A stretch of DNA of 64,000 nt, taken from the NCBI GenBank assembly GCA_021299635.1, contig JAJTFA010000007.1, positions 62,001-126,000 of the forward strand. Direction: 5' to 3'. Made by a program: the position numbers and the translations under genes. Positions 35,439 through 44,653 of this stretch are shown here, in pieces. The notes beneath the pieces were generated by a model that saw nothing but the letters and a program-made list of their open reading frames with translations, was not told the DNA's origin and made no database searches. The DNA comes from Sphingobacteriales bacterium. Lineage in GTDB: Bacteria > Bacteroidota > Bacteroidia > UKL13-3. Position 1 is the first letter of the stretch. Each line of letters starts with the position of its first letter.

Positions 35439-37091
35439 TTAACCAATTAATTCCTTTGCGGCTTCAATTACCTTTTCGGAAGGATTTTCTCCATGAAGCA
35501 TTCGTGCTATTTCTTCCACGCGTTCCTTTTCATTTAGTTTCCTGATAAAGGTACTTGTGCTATTCTTATCGCTTGATTTGTATACGTAAAAGTGCGCATT
35601 GGCTTTGCCTGCAATTTGTGGTAAATGTGTTATGGCCAGTACCTGATGTTTGCCTGCATGTTTTTTCATTACCTGCGAAACTTTGAGTGCAGCTTCTCCG
35701 CTTATTCCTGTATCTATCTCATCAAATACAATGGTTGGCAATGCTACCTTGTCGCTAATCAGTGATTTAATGCAAAGCATTAGGCGACTAAGTTCTCCAC
35801 CGGAGGCAACCTTGCTAAGGTTTTGCATCTTACCACCTTTGTTAGCCGCAAACAGGAATGAAATATCATCGGTTCCATCGACACCAAAGTTATCAAGCAT
35901 ATGGTGATCTATTTTTATGCGTGCTTCTGGCATTTGCACCTGTTTAAGCAACTCGTGAATTTGCTTCTCAATGGCAGGTAAACTTTTTGCTCTTTTGCTG
36001 TTTAGTGCCAGCGCCTGTTGTGAAAGTGTTGCATGCAGTTTTTCCAATGTTTGCCTTGATTCTGTAATTTGTTTTTCCAGGCTACCCAATGCATCAATTT
36101 CTGATTGGAACTTTTCGCTTAGCGTTAGCAAGTCTGAGTTGGAAGCGACCCTGTGTTTCTTTTGCAAGTTTATAAGCAATTGCAGGCGGCCTTCTGCTTC
36201 GGCCAGTGCTGCTGGATTAGCATATGTAGCACCGGCAATATGAGCAGCTTCGGCTGCAATATCTTTCAATTCTATCATCAGGGTGTCCAATCTGTTGATG
36301 AGTTCACTTAATCCATCATCAAACTTTGCAGCCTGTACAAGTATACCTTTTATATTTCTGAGTTCATCCAGCACATTACCCTCTCTGCCATCCATGGCAT
36401 GAAAAGCATTTCCGGCTGCCTGCTGTATGGTTTCCGCATGGCTCAGGCTGTCTATTTCCCTCTCTAGTAATTCTTGTTCATCTGCACGTATGTTGGCTTC
36501 CGATAACTCCTTTAGCATAAAACGAAAATAATCTTCATCTTGCCTGGCTTTGGCTTCTTTCTCTTGCAGCTCGTTTAACAGTTTTTCGGTTTGTTTATAC
36601 GCTTTGTAGTTGTTTTTGTAGGCCAGTAATTCTTTGTCTGTTTCGGCAACAGCATCAACCAGATTCAGCTGAAAAGAGGCTTCATTCAATTCCAGTGTCT
36701 GGTGTTGCGAAACAATATCTACCAGCCGGGAGCCCAGTTCTTTTAACTGCTGCAGTGAAACGGGCGTATCATTAATAAACGCACGCGATTTTCCTGTGGT
36801 GGTAATTTCTCTGCGGATTATGCAGGTTTCATCGTAATCAAGTCCTTCTTTATTAAAAAAATCATTCAAACGGTAGGATGTTATCTGAAAGCTGCCTTCT
36901 ACCACACATTTCTCGTCCTCTTTCATCAACACTTTTGTTTCGGCACGTTCTCCCAGTATCAATCCGAGTGCTCCCATTAGTATGGATTTTCCTGCACCGG
37001 TTTCTCCTGTTATGATATTCAGTTTCGAATCAAAATGAATATCTACCTCCTTAATGATGGCATAATTTCTTATGTAAAGTCTGCTTAACAT
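35439..37091 (-). CDS. recN: DNA repair protein RecN
   Basis: A 550-residue SMC-like ATPase acting in double-strand break repair. Walker A GETGAGKSILMGALGLILGERA at about 30-51, a long central coiled coil (about 155-380, with AEAAHIAG), signature VASGGELSRLMLCIKSLI at about 428-445 and Walker B TIVFDEIDTGISGEAA at about 454-469, then VLAITHLPQIA. Full length. Last gene of the bamD-rpoZ-coaBC-porD-recN run, 56 bases after porD, and convergent with parC (58-base gap with a weak ACCAAA/TTTGGT hairpin). Confidence 0.95.
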   Translation of the reverse strand: MLSRLYIRNYAIIKEVDIHFDSKLNIITGETGAGKSILMGALGLILGERAETKVLMKEDEKCVVEGSFQITSYRLNDFFNKEGLDYDETCIIRREITTTGKSRAFINDTPVSLQQLKELGSRLVDIVSQHQTLELNEASFQLNLVDAVAETDKELLAYKNNYKAYKQTEKLLNELQEKEAKARQDEDYFRFMLKELSEANIRADEQELLEREIDSLSHAETIQQAAGNAFHAMDGREGNVLDELRNIKGILVQAAKFDDGLSELINRLDTLMIELKDIAAEAAHIAGATYANPAALAEAEGRLQLLINLQKKHRVASNSDLLTLSEKFQSEIDALGSLEKQITESRQTLEKLHATLSQQALALNSKRAKSLPAIEKQIHELLKQVQMPEARIKIDHHMLDNFGVDGTDDISFLFAANKGGKMQNLSKVASGGELSRLMLCIKSLISDKVALPTIVFDEIDTGISGEAALKVSQVMKKHAGKHQVLAITHLPQIAGKANAHFYVYKSSDKNSTSTFIRKLNEKERVEEIARMLHGENPSEKVIEAAKELIG

Positions 37092-37147
37092 GCTTTCCCA
37101 AAAATAAGTGCTGCGGTTGATTTTATCCGCACGTAATTTTCAACAAA

Positions 37148-38050
37148 CTAATTCTGCTGAATTTTTTCGTATTTGCTGATATTGCCTGGATTAATTTCGC
37201 TGAGTAATGCCACTACTTTTGGCTTTTCATTAGCAGGCGCACTTTTGTAAATATTTACCAGTTCATCGCCCTTGGCTTCAAAAAACACAATTAGCATTAC
37301 GGTGTTGGGAGCTACTTTAAAAACTTTTTTAACCAATTCCAAGCTGGCATAAATATTTTTTCTTGCAGCTTCCTGATCTTTAATCATCTGGTCGAGACCC
37401 AGGCGGTGGTATTTATAAAAAGCCTCACGCTGCGGTCTGAAACGCTCATTTAGCACATTGTCTGTTAAATTAAATCTACTGCGTAAATTTCTTTCAAACG
37501 GTTGCCATCCGGCCAAACCCGTGGGTTGCGCATTGTTCACCACCTGAAATGCTTTAATAAAATAAGGTGTGCCTGCAAGTAATCCGTAGCTATCCATATC
37601 CATCCCAATGATATAATAGGCATAAAAAGCCAGCAGTGAAGTAAGGTTGCTGCTAAAAGAGTTATCATTAAATATCATGGGCTGAAACTCAACGAAAGTG
37701 AAGTCCCAGTTTTCATCATTTAGGTTAAATATTTGGGTATTGTATGATGAACCAAAAACAGGCCTGCGTGCCTGAACCTGCGCTGCACCTTTAAAGTGGT
37801 TGGTTTTTACATCATATTCACTCATAATAATCTGAATATTACATTCAATACGCTCATTGGGTTTAACCTCTTCCTCTGTCCATTTGCGGGTATTCATAAA
37901 CTCCGTAAGCGCCTGCTCGAGGGTGCGAAAAATACGTTTGTCAGTAAGTTGTATCTGGTTATCTAGTATTTTAACCTCACAGAGTAATTCCTGTGCCTGT
38001 AGGCAAAATGCATTGAAAAGAAAACATATCAGAACCCCTATTTTACGCAT
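37148..38050 (-). CDS. porD: Type IX secretion system protein PorD (DUF4835)
   Basis: A 300-residue exported protein of the DUF4835/PorD family, required for T9SS function in Porphyromonas. Signal peptide MRKIGVLICFLFNAFCLQAQ, then LLCEVKI at about residue 23, RIFRTLEQALTEFMNTRKWTEEEVKPNERIECNIQI at about 40-75 and FAYYIIGMDMDSYG-like LAFYAYYIIGMDMDSYG at about 156-172, all typical. The ATG at 38050 overlaps the coaBC stop by 8 bases (ATGCGTAA). The presence of PorD agrees with the many T9SS C-terminal domains in this window. Its exact place in the machine is not established. Confidence 0.88.
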   Translation of the reverse strand: MRKIGVLICFLFNAFCLQAQELLCEVKILDNQIQLTDKRIFRTLEQALTEFMNTRKWTEEEVKPNERIECNIQIIMSEYDVKTNHFKGAAQVQARRPVFGSSYNTQIFNLNDENWDFTFVEFQPMIFNDNSFSSNLTSLLAFYAYYIIGMDMDSYGLLAGTPYFIKAFQVVNNAQPTGLAGWQPFERNLRSRFNLTDNVLNERFRPQREAFYKYHRLGLDQMIKDQEAARKNIYASLELVKKVFKVAPNTVMLIVFFEAKGDELVNIYKSAPANEKPKVVALLSEINPGNISKYEKIQQN

Positions 38051-39248
38051 GTATGAGTGCAATAATCTGATTAACGATATCATTGGCAACTTCTGATTTT
38101 GATTTTAATTTAAAATCCTGGGTAATGCCATTTTTGTGGATGATGGTTATTTTATTGGTATCATGTGAAAAGCCTGCACCTTTAGACTGTAGGGAGTTTA
38201 GTACAATAAAGTCAAGGTTTTTTGCTTTGAGTTTTTTGGTCGCATTTTCCAATTCGTGGTCTGTTTCCAGGGCAAAACCTACCAGTATTTGTTTTTTATT
38301 TTTATTGCGTCCCAGCTCTGCTAAAATATCTTTTGTTTTAAGCAGTTTGAGGTGTAACTCATTTCCGCTTTTTTTAATTTTTGTTATCGATACTTTTTCG
38401 GGTGTATAATCAGCAACGGCTGCGCTCATTACGGCAATATCACTTTTGCCGAACTGCTTAACTGTTTTATCATACATCTCCTCAGCAGATGTTACATTTA
38501 CCCGGCAGATATTTTCATGCTGCAGGTGCAAATCAGTTGGCCCTGAAATAAGGGTAACTTTAGCACCATGCCTCGCAAAGGCTTCCGCAATGGAAAAGCC
38601 CATTTTCCCACTAGAGTGATTACCAATAAACCTTACCGGGTCTATACTTTCATACGTGGGGCCCGCAGTAACCAATACGCGTTTGCCTTTGAGTTTTTGA
38701 GTGGCAGTGTTGTGATGTGTTAAAAAAGTAAAAACCTCTTCGGGTTCGAGCATACGTCCGAATCCGTTCAACCCACTTGCCAGTTCGCCTTCTGCAACAG
38801 GCAAAATAATATTGCCATACTGCCTTAGTTTTTCAAGATTGGTTTGGGTGGATGTGTGCGCATACATATCCATATCCATTGCCGGAGCAATATAGGTTTT
38901 GCATCGAGCCGAGAGGTAGGTGGCCAGCAAGAGGTTGTCGCAAAGGCCATGAGCCATTTTTGCAATGGTATTGGCAGTTGCAGGAGCTATCAGCAATAAA
39001 TCAGCCCATAAGCCCAGTTCAACATGGTTTGTCCATTCACCACTTTCAGCATTTGCTAACAGTTCGCTATGAACGGGATTTTTACTTAAGGTAGCCAGTG
39101 TAAGTGGGGTAATAAATGCTTTTGCATCAGGAGTCATGATAACTTTTACCTCCGCACCCTGCTTAACCAGCAAGCGGATAAGCGTTGCTGTTTTATATGC
39201 AGCAATACTACCCGTTACACCTAAAATAATTTTTTTGCCCTTCAGCAT
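38043..39248 (-). CDS. coaBC: Bifunctional phosphopantothenoylcysteine decarboxylase/phosphopantothenate-cysteine ligase
   Basis: A 401-residue CoA biosynthesis enzyme. N-terminal flavoprotein CoaC half: ILGVTGSIAAYKTATLIRLL at about 8-27, catalytic His in NHVELGLWADLLLIAPATANT at about 73-93, and APAMDMDMY at about 121-129. C-terminal CoaB half: VLVTAGPTYESIDPVRFIGNHSSGKMG at about 187-213 and AAVADYTPE at about 277-285, with the lysine-rich VSITKIKKSG following. Both halves are intact. It is one base after rpoZ and overlaps porD. Confidence 0.95.
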   Translation of the reverse strand: MLKGKKIILGVTGSIAAYKTATLIRLLVKQGAEVKVIMTPDAKAFITPLTLATLSKNPVHSELLANAESGEWTNHVELGLWADLLLIAPATANTIAKMAHGLCDNLLLATYLSARCKTYIAPAMDMDMYAHTSTQTNLEKLRQYGNIILPVAEGELASGLNGFGRMLEPEEVFTFLTHHNTATQKLKGKRVLVTAGPTYESIDPVRFIGNHSSGKMGFSIAEAFARHGAKVTLISGPTDLHLQHENICRVNVTSAEEMYDKTVKQFGKSDIAVMSAAVADYTPEKVSITKIKKSGNELHLKLLKTKDILAELGRNKNKKQILVGFALETDHELENATKKLKAKNLDFIVLNSLQSKGAGFSHDTNKITIIHKNGITQDFKLKSKSEVANDIVNQIIALIHA

Positions 39249-39249
39249 T

Positions 39250-39594
39250 TTACTCTTCGTCTTTCAATCGCTTTTCTTTCTCGGGGTTGCGGTAGTAAAT
39301 CTTATTATTTAAAAATTCCTCCATCGCAATTGAAGTAGGCTTTGGTAAGCGCTCATAATAAGATGAAATTTCAATTTGCTCGCGGTTTTCAAATACTTCT
39401 TCAAGGGTATCGCTATCGTGCGCAAATTCAGAAAGTTTATTATGCAATTCTTCTTTCATTTGAGCAGCAATTTGATTGGCTCTTTTAGATACGATAGCCA
39501 ATGATTCATACAAGTTGCCTGTAGGTGCATCAATTTTTCTGATGTCTCGCACCTGCGTACTTTGCGGTGCATTGTTGTAATTGGTGTTTGCCAT
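39250..39594 (-). CDS. rpoZ: RNA polymerase omega subunit (Bacteroidota type)
   Basis: A 114-residue omega-like protein. The helical core LYESLAIVSKRANQIAAQMKEEL at about residues 28-50 matches the conserved omega motif (xxxVAKRARQI), and SIAMEEFLNNKIYYR near the C-terminus corresponds to the family's 'KPTTIALEEI' zone. The N-terminus is Asn-rich. It stabilises beta' and assists RNA polymerase assembly. Embedded between bamD (11 bases upstream) and coaBC (1 base downstream). Confidence 0.85.
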   Translation of the reverse strand: MANTNYNNAPQSTQVRDIRKIDAPTGNLYESLAIVSKRANQIAAQMKEELHNKLSEFAHDSDTLEEVFENREQIEISSYYERLPKPTSIAMEEFLNNKIYYRNPEKEKRLKDEE

Positions 39595-39605
39595 AATTTG
39601 ATATA

Positions 39606-40448
39606 TTAATTGTTAGTTGTTTCTATTAATGATTGTTCTTGTTTGCGTTCCAGTTTCTTTAAGTTACTTTCTGTTTTAGCATAAAGCACACGAAGTTCAT
39701 TGATGTATTTGCTTTGGGGGTATTCACTCAAAAAAATTTGATAGGCATTCATGGTTTCTCTCAGCCTTTCAGCTTTCTTTCCCTCTATACTATTCATGGC
39801 CAGTTCATAATGCGCTTTTACAGTAAGGTAATCAAGCTCTTCCTTCTGCGGCATTTCCGGAAAATCTCTGATGGCGTTTTGTAAACTCACAATAGCACTC
39901 TTGTATTCCCCCATGTCATAATACAGTCGACCCATTTTATAAGCTTTATACGAAAGTTTATTTCGTAGTTTATCCATCAGTGCATTGCACTCCGATATGT
40001 ATTTGCTTTCCGGGTAAACACTTACAAACAAACGAAAAGCTTCCAGTCCTTTTTCTGTATCGGTTTGGTCAAGAAAATAACTTTGCGACTCCAGGTACTG
40101 GCAGTAGGCAGTCATGTATAAACTTTCTTCCGACCATTGTCCGGTAGGAAAATTTTCGTAGTAAGATTTAAACTGAAATCCGGCCAGCAGATAGTTTTGT
40201 AAGCCATAGTTGCAATAGGCGCTATAGTAAAGCACCTTCTCTGCCATTGCTGTTCCGTTAAAATTATCCTGCAACTGTTCAAATAAAATAGATGCTCGGT
40301 AATAGTCTTTTTTGTTGTAGTAGTATTGAGCTATTTCCAGTTTCTTATTCAGGTCGGGATTTTTAAGCGCTTTTTGATACTTTGAGCAACTACCCAGCAC
40401 TAATAAAACCAGCATGAAGTGACATATTTTATGGAACGATTTAAACAT
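39606..40448 (-). CDS. bamD: Outer membrane assembly lipoprotein BamD
   Basis: A 280-residue lipoprotein with TPR-like repeats, component of the BAM complex that inserts beta-barrels. Lipobox LVLGSC (Cys about 21) after the signal MFKSFHKICHFMLVLLV. Repeats include AQYYYNKKDYYRASILFEQL at about 40-59, YYSAYCNYGLQNYLLAGFQFKSYYENFP at about 76-103 and YQIFLSEYPQSKY near the end. A promoter whose start site falls at or just before ATG 40448 excludes the longer form from 40499 and suggests a leaderless or near-leaderless message. First gene of the run to recN. Confidence 0.9.
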   Translation of the reverse strand: MFKSFHKICHFMLVLLVLGSCSKYQKALKNPDLNKKLEIAQYYYNKKDYYRASILFEQLQDNFNGTAMAEKVLYYSAYCNYGLQNYLLAGFQFKSYYENFPTGQWSEESLYMTAYCQYLESQSYFLDQTDTEKGLEAFRLFVSVYPESKYISECNALMDKLRNKLSYKAYKMGRLYYDMGEYKSAIVSLQNAIRDFPEMPQKEELDYLTVKAHYELAMNSIEGKKAERLRETMNAYQIFLSEYPQSKYINELRVLYAKTESNLKKLERKQEQSLIETTNN

Positions 40449-40454
40449 CGGCAG

Positions 40455-40485
40455 CAAACATAAGGTATTTAACGCTGCTTGTAAA
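40455..40485 (-). promoter_or_regulatory. Promoter of the bamD operon
   Basis: Minus strand TTTA (40485-40482), 19-base spacer, TATGTTTG (40462-40455), the latter an exact TAnnTTTG. The transcript would begin about 4-7 bases beyond 40455, within a few bases of the ATG at 40448. Confidence 0.6.
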
Positions 40486-40794
40486 GAGGTAAAACACAAC
40501 TATTTTCATTTTAATTAAATGATAATCAATATTATATGCAATAAAGTGGCTGTTTTAAATGATAATTAATTTTATTGGTTTTTTATTGGTTTGTGTACTT
40601 TCTGATTTAATTTTAAAATCACCGAAGTCATGCGTTTCTAATAAGTTCTAATAATGTCTATGTGGTACTTGATTCGCTACTTCAGCATACATTGACTATA
40701 TGCAGCTATACATTTCTTTTCAGGAAAAATAGTTGATAATCAATAGTGTTAATAAAATTGTTGAACAAGCGTTATACAAATTTAATTTTAATTT

Positions 40795-40802
40795 TACTTT
40801 TG
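40795..40802 (+). promoter_or_regulatory. -7 element of the cobalamin operon promoter
   Basis: TACTTTTG exactly matches TAnnTTTG and lies 6-8 bases before the first conserved base of the riboswitch. The -33 element is poor (TTAT at 40772). The 290 bases between here and bamD are A/T-rich with two near-copies of AAATGATAATnAAT (about 40517 and 40558) and no gene. Confidence 0.5.
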
Positions 40803-40807
40803 CCACC

Positions 40808-41003
40808 GTTAAATGGTTCCTCACTGTATGATTCGTCATTCATTAAGGGATTAAAAGGGAATCAGGTGAAAATCCTGAACAGTACCCGCTGCTGTAAGCT
40901 TCATCACCCAAGGGTGTAAACGTTAGCTCCAATCTTTGTCACTGTGCAAAATGTGTATGGGAAGACCGGAGTTCTCGGAAGCAAGTCAGAAGACCTGCCG
41001 CTT
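40808..41003 (+). ncRNA. Cobalamin (B12) riboswitch
   Basis: The aptamer is read directly: GGTTCC near 40814, GGGAATCAGGTG at 40857-40868, the diagnostic B12-box portion CCCGCTGCTGTAAGC at about 40885-40899, GGGAAGACCGGAG at about 40959-40971, and the closing GAAGCAAGTCAGAAGACCTGCC at 40978-41000. Adenosyl- or hydroxocobalamin binding would lower expression of the operon that follows. The expression platform in 41004-41124 is not clear: no strong terminator is seen, so control may be translational. Confidence 0.95.
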
Positions 41004-41124
41004 AGCAATTTCATCATGAGCTTTCGGGACAAAAAGCAACGTGATAAAAGGCTGACTGCGTCAATTTTATTTTCCGGTCGTGCGTTTATCCCTTCTTTTT
41101 CCTGGTGGCTGAATGGCTTGAGTT

Positions 41125-43023
41125 ATGCAAAAGAGATTCAGTTGTGTGTCTATTTTAATGCTGCTTGCATCATTGCAAGGCAAAGGCCAACTGTTGTCTG
41201 ATTCTGCCACGATACTCAAAGATGTTTCAGTATATGCCACACGCTTTGATTCGTTTAGAGCCGGCTCGAAATTTACCATTATTGATTCTGCTTTGCTTGC
41301 CCGTGCAGCGCACTTTTCATTGGGTGATTTGTTGGCACAACACTCCGCAGTTTTTGTTAAAACCTACGGGCCTTCCAATATCAGTACAGCTTCCTTCAGA
41401 GGAAGCAATGCAGAGCATACGGCTGTTTTGTGGAACGGATTTAATTTACAAAGCGCCATGCTAGGGCTTGTTGATTTATCATTGATTCCGGTTGATTTTG
41501 CCAATCAGGTAACCATTGATCATGGCGGCAACGGTGTATTGTTTGGCAGCGGTGCCATTGGCGGTGCCATTCGTCTGCAGAGCCTACCGCATTTTGGCCA
41601 GGGAATGAAGGCATCTGTTTCGGTAAGCTCGGGCAGCTTTGGCTATCAGCGTTTGGGCATGCAGTTTTCCTTTGGTAGCCGCAAATGTTTTTTACGCATA
41701 CGTGCAAACAATCTACAAGCACAAAATAATTTCACTTATAAAAATACATCACTTGCAGGAGCTCCTGAGCAACGCAGGCAAAATGCAGCAGTTAACGGCA
41801 AAGCCATTCAATTTGAAAATCATTTTCTGATTAATGCCAAACAATCTATTAATTTTTTTATTTGGTATCAGATGGCCGATAGGCAAATTCCTTCAGTGCT
41901 CTCAACACAAGCAGCCAAAGCCAAACAGTTTGATGAATCTATTCGCATTTCTTCTGAATGGTCGGTTAAATCAGGTGTCTGGCAAAGTTTGATAAGGGTG
42001 GCAGGTTTTTATGAAGTGCTGAACTTCGATGATCCTATAACCGCAATCGATGCAAATAGTAAAATTAAAACGCAAATCAGTGAATTTGAATTACAATACC
42101 GCCCGCACAAAAAGCATGTACTACTGATGGCTTTGAGCAATACATGGTCGGCAGGGCAACATGAAAGTTTTGGCGAGGAAAAAACACTAAACAGGATTGC
42201 TCTTTTAGCCAGCTGGAAATATGATACAGGCAAGCGATTTAAATCCAATGCGGGTATCAGGCAGGAATGGCCTGACAGAAATACAGCACCTTTAATTCCT
42301 TTTGCAGGTGTCAGCTATCAGCCTATACCTGCGTTGGGTTTACGAGCACAGGTTGCAGGTTCTTATCGTTTTCCTACATTAAACGAACGCTACTATGCAC
42401 CGGGTGGCAATCCGGATTTAAAACCTGAAACAGGATGGGGGCAAGAGATGGGTGCAGACATTAAGCAAACAATAAAAGACATTAAATTTAGTGGCGTACT
42501 TACATTTTACAACAGAACTGTAAACAACTGGGTGGTTTGGGTGCCCTCCGGCAATTTTGCCTCTCCGCGCAATTTGCGCAGCGTGTGGAGCAGAGGAGTA
42601 GAAATGGAATGGGGTGCAAGTAAAAAATTAGGTAAGCACTACGTTAGTGTTCACTCTTCAATAAACTATACAGCTACTACCAATCAGCGTTCTGAGATAA
42701 CAGATGATGCCTCAATAGGCAAGCAACTCATCTATATTCCGCGTCTAACACAACAACATAGGATGGCATGGCAAATGGGTGCTTGGTTTGTACAATACCT
42801 GCATCAGTATAATGGTATGCGTTTTATTGCAACCGACAACAGCAGCTGGCTAAATGATTATCATGTAGCCGACATTGCCTTTGGCTATGGTTTTAAAATT
42901 GCCAAAACACAGTTTGCGCTTCAAGGTAATATCAATAACCTCAACGATGTTTCATACATGGTATTACCGGAAAGACCCATGCCCGGAAGAAATTATGTCT
43001 TAACCTTTTCAATCATTCTTTAA
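41125..43023 (+). CDS. TonB-dependent receptor, BtuB-like (cobalamin uptake)
   Basis: A 632-residue outer-membrane receptor of the cobalamin/siderophore size class (no SusC-type N-terminal domain). Signal peptide MQKRFSCVSILMLLASLQGKGQ; N-terminal LKDVSVYATRFDSFRAGSKFTIID; plug domain with GDLLAQHSAVFVKTYGPSNISTASFRGSNAEHT at about 67-99 and FGSGAIGGAIRLQS at about 142-155; 22-strand barrel ending in a terminal VLTFSIIL. The function as corrinoid importer follows from the riboswitch directly upstream and the BtuG-like gene downstream. The next gene starts one base after its stop. Confidence 0.9.
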   Translation: MQKRFSCVSILMLLASLQGKGQLLSDSATILKDVSVYATRFDSFRAGSKFTIIDSALLARAAHFSLGDLLAQHSAVFVKTYGPSNISTASFRGSNAEHTAVLWNGFNLQSAMLGLVDLSLIPVDFANQVTIDHGGNGVLFGSGAIGGAIRLQSLPHFGQGMKASVSVSSGSFGYQRLGMQFSFGSRKCFLRIRANNLQAQNNFTYKNTSLAGAPEQRRQNAAVNGKAIQFENHFLINAKQSINFFIWYQMADRQIPSVLSTQAAKAKQFDESIRISSEWSVKSGVWQSLIRVAGFYEVLNFDDPITAIDANSKIKTQISEFELQYRPHKKHVLLMALSNTWSAGQHESFGEEKTLNRIALLASWKYDTGKRFKSNAGIRQEWPDRNTAPLIPFAGVSYQPIPALGLRAQVAGSYRFPTLNERYYAPGGNPDLKPETGWGQEMGADIKQTIKDIKFSGVLTFYNRTVNNWVVWVPSGNFASPRNLRSVWSRGVEMEWGASKKLGKHYVSVHSSINYTATTNQRSEITDDASIGKQLIYIPRLTQQHRMAWQMGAWFVQYLHQYNGMRFIATDNSSWLNDYHVADIAFGYGFKIAKTQFALQGNINNLNDVSYMVLPERPMPGRNYVLTFSIIL

Positions 43024-43024
43024 T

Positions 43025-44653
43025 ATGAAAAAACTAATTACCATTCTTTTTATTAGTCAGTCGATTTACATGCAGGCGCAATCCGTTTCAACCTTTGAAA
43101 AGCTGCAGTTGCCCCCGGGAGGATATTTGAATGCATCAGGCGAAGCAGTTAAGAGTAACTTTAGCAGTGGTAATATTCGTTTGCCTAATATTTATGAAAC
43201 AGAATATGGCGGTTATTGGTCGGCAGGTTGGGCTTACTCCAATCTGAAAAATGATACGGTAGGTGGGTATACAAATCTTTACAGCAGCTTTGCAGCAGCG
43301 GGTCATCAGGCATCTGTAAACTATGCTGTGGGGCAGGGTGGAAGTATCCTATACACCGCAGGCGCTGATGCAGGAGACAGCATTAAAGGATTATATGTTA
43401 CCAACTCAACTTACGCTGCCTTAAGCATGAAAAATGGTGATGCGTTTGCAAAAAAATTCGGAGGGCAAACCGGTAATGATCCTGATTATTTTGCCTTGGT
43501 TTTTAAAGCATGGAAAAATGGAACTCTCAAGAATGACAGCATTGTTTTTTATCTGGCTGATTTCCGCTTTGCCAATAATGCATTAGATTATATCATAAAA
43601 AATTGGACCTACGTAGATTTACGTGCACTTGGCAAAATAGATTCTCTGCGTATGCAACTCATCAGCTCGGATACCGGATTTTTTGGTATGAACACGCCCT
43701 CGTTTTTCTGTGTGGATGATATCATCACCACTCTTGATACCGCAGATTTTGAAAACCTGCCACTTGTAACCGGCAGCTATCAAAATAAATCAAATGCAGT
43801 GCTTAGGAAAAGCTATCAGAGTGAATTGGCTTTTTTCCCTTCCACTTATACTGTTTCTGAGTATGGTGATTACTGGAGCAGCGGGTTTGCCATAAGCAGT
43901 GTGTTTGATACCGTTACCCCGGGTTATGGCAATTTATATACCAGCTTTGCAGGCTTAGGAGCTGATAGTTCTATACAATATGCTATTTCACAAAATAGAA
44001 GCAGGGTGCTGATACCAACCAATATTTTGCCTATACCCCATGCAAAAGGTATGTATGTAACCAATACCACCTACGCTGCCTTAAGCATGAAATTTGGTGA
44101 TGCATTTGCTAAAAAATTTGGCGGACCCTCAGGCAACGACCCGGATTATTTATTGTTAACCGTGAAAGCTTTTTTAGGTGGAACCCAAAAAGCAGACTCG
44201 GTTAATTTTTACTTGGCTGATTTCAGAAATGCAGATAATAGCAAAGATTACATTCTAAATACCTGGAAGTGGCTTAACTTAACGCCACTGGGTTTGGTGG
44301 ATAGCCTTGAATTTATTTTAAGTTCCAGCGATAATGGTGCTTTCGGTATGAATACGCCTGCGTTCTTTGCGCTTGATAATCTTACGATTGATTTTTCTAA
44401 TTTGGTAAATGAACTTCAGCTTTTGCAAGCGGTAAAAATTTATCCCAACCCTGCAACAGAAAAGTTATTCATTGATGCATCCGATGACTTGATACATGCT
44501 GTTTCGTTACACGATTTATCAGGCAGGCAATTGCTTGAAAAATCGTTTAATCAAGCCAGTGAAATTTCATTGCAAGGCATACCTGCAGGTTTGTATTTGT
44601 TAAAACTTCAGGGTGAAGAAAAAAGCGTGGTAAAAAAAATAATGATTAAATGA
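43025..44653 (+). CDS. Tandem DUF4465 protein with T9SS sorting domain
   Basis: A 542-residue secreted protein. Signal peptide MKKLITILFISQSIYMQAQ; two DUF4465 domains, about 20-235 and 240-455, that are clear duplicates: YGGYWSAGWAYSN / YGDYWSSGFAISS, GLYVTNSTYAALSMKNGDAFAKKFGG / GMYVTNTTYAALSMKFGDAFAKKFGG, and DPDYFALVFKA / DPDYLLLTVKA. The C-terminal VKIYPNPATEKLFID to VVKKIMIK is a T9SS sorting domain. DUF4465 proteins recur beside B12 riboswitches in Bacteroidota and are plausible surface corrinoid binders; most carry one domain, so the duplication is notable. Overlaps the next gene by ATGA. Confidence 0.88.
   Translation: MKKLITILFISQSIYMQAQSVSTFEKLQLPPGGYLNASGEAVKSNFSSGNIRLPNIYETEYGGYWSAGWAYSNLKNDTVGGYTNLYSSFAAAGHQASVNYAVGQGGSILYTAGADAGDSIKGLYVTNSTYAALSMKNGDAFAKKFGGQTGNDPDYFALVFKAWKNGTLKNDSIVFYLADFRFANNALDYIIKNWTYVDLRALGKIDSLRMQLISSDTGFFGMNTPSFFCVDDIITTLDTADFENLPLVTGSYQNKSNAVLRKSYQSELAFFPSTYTVSEYGDYWSSGFAISSVFDTVTPGYGNLYTSFAGLGADSSIQYAISQNRSRVLIPTNILPIPHAKGMYVTNTTYAALSMKFGDAFAKKFGGPSGNDPDYLLLTVKAFLGGTQKADSVNFYLADFRNADNSKDYILNTWKWLNLTPLGLVDSLEFILSSSDNGAFGMNTPAFFALDNLTIDFSNLVNELQLLQAVKIYPNPATEKLFIDASDDLIHAVSLHDLSGRQLLEKSFNQASEISLQGIPAGLYLLKLQGEEKSVVKKIMIK

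Noticed and set aside
40449-40499. Longer bamD start at 40499
   Set aside because: It would lie upstream of the predicted transcription start and add 17 residues before the lipoprotein signal.
40944-41201. Possible plus-strand gene of 85 codons after bamD
   Set aside because: It runs through the conserved 3' half of the cobalamin riboswitch and into the receptor gene in another frame, and the protein has no recognisable pattern.
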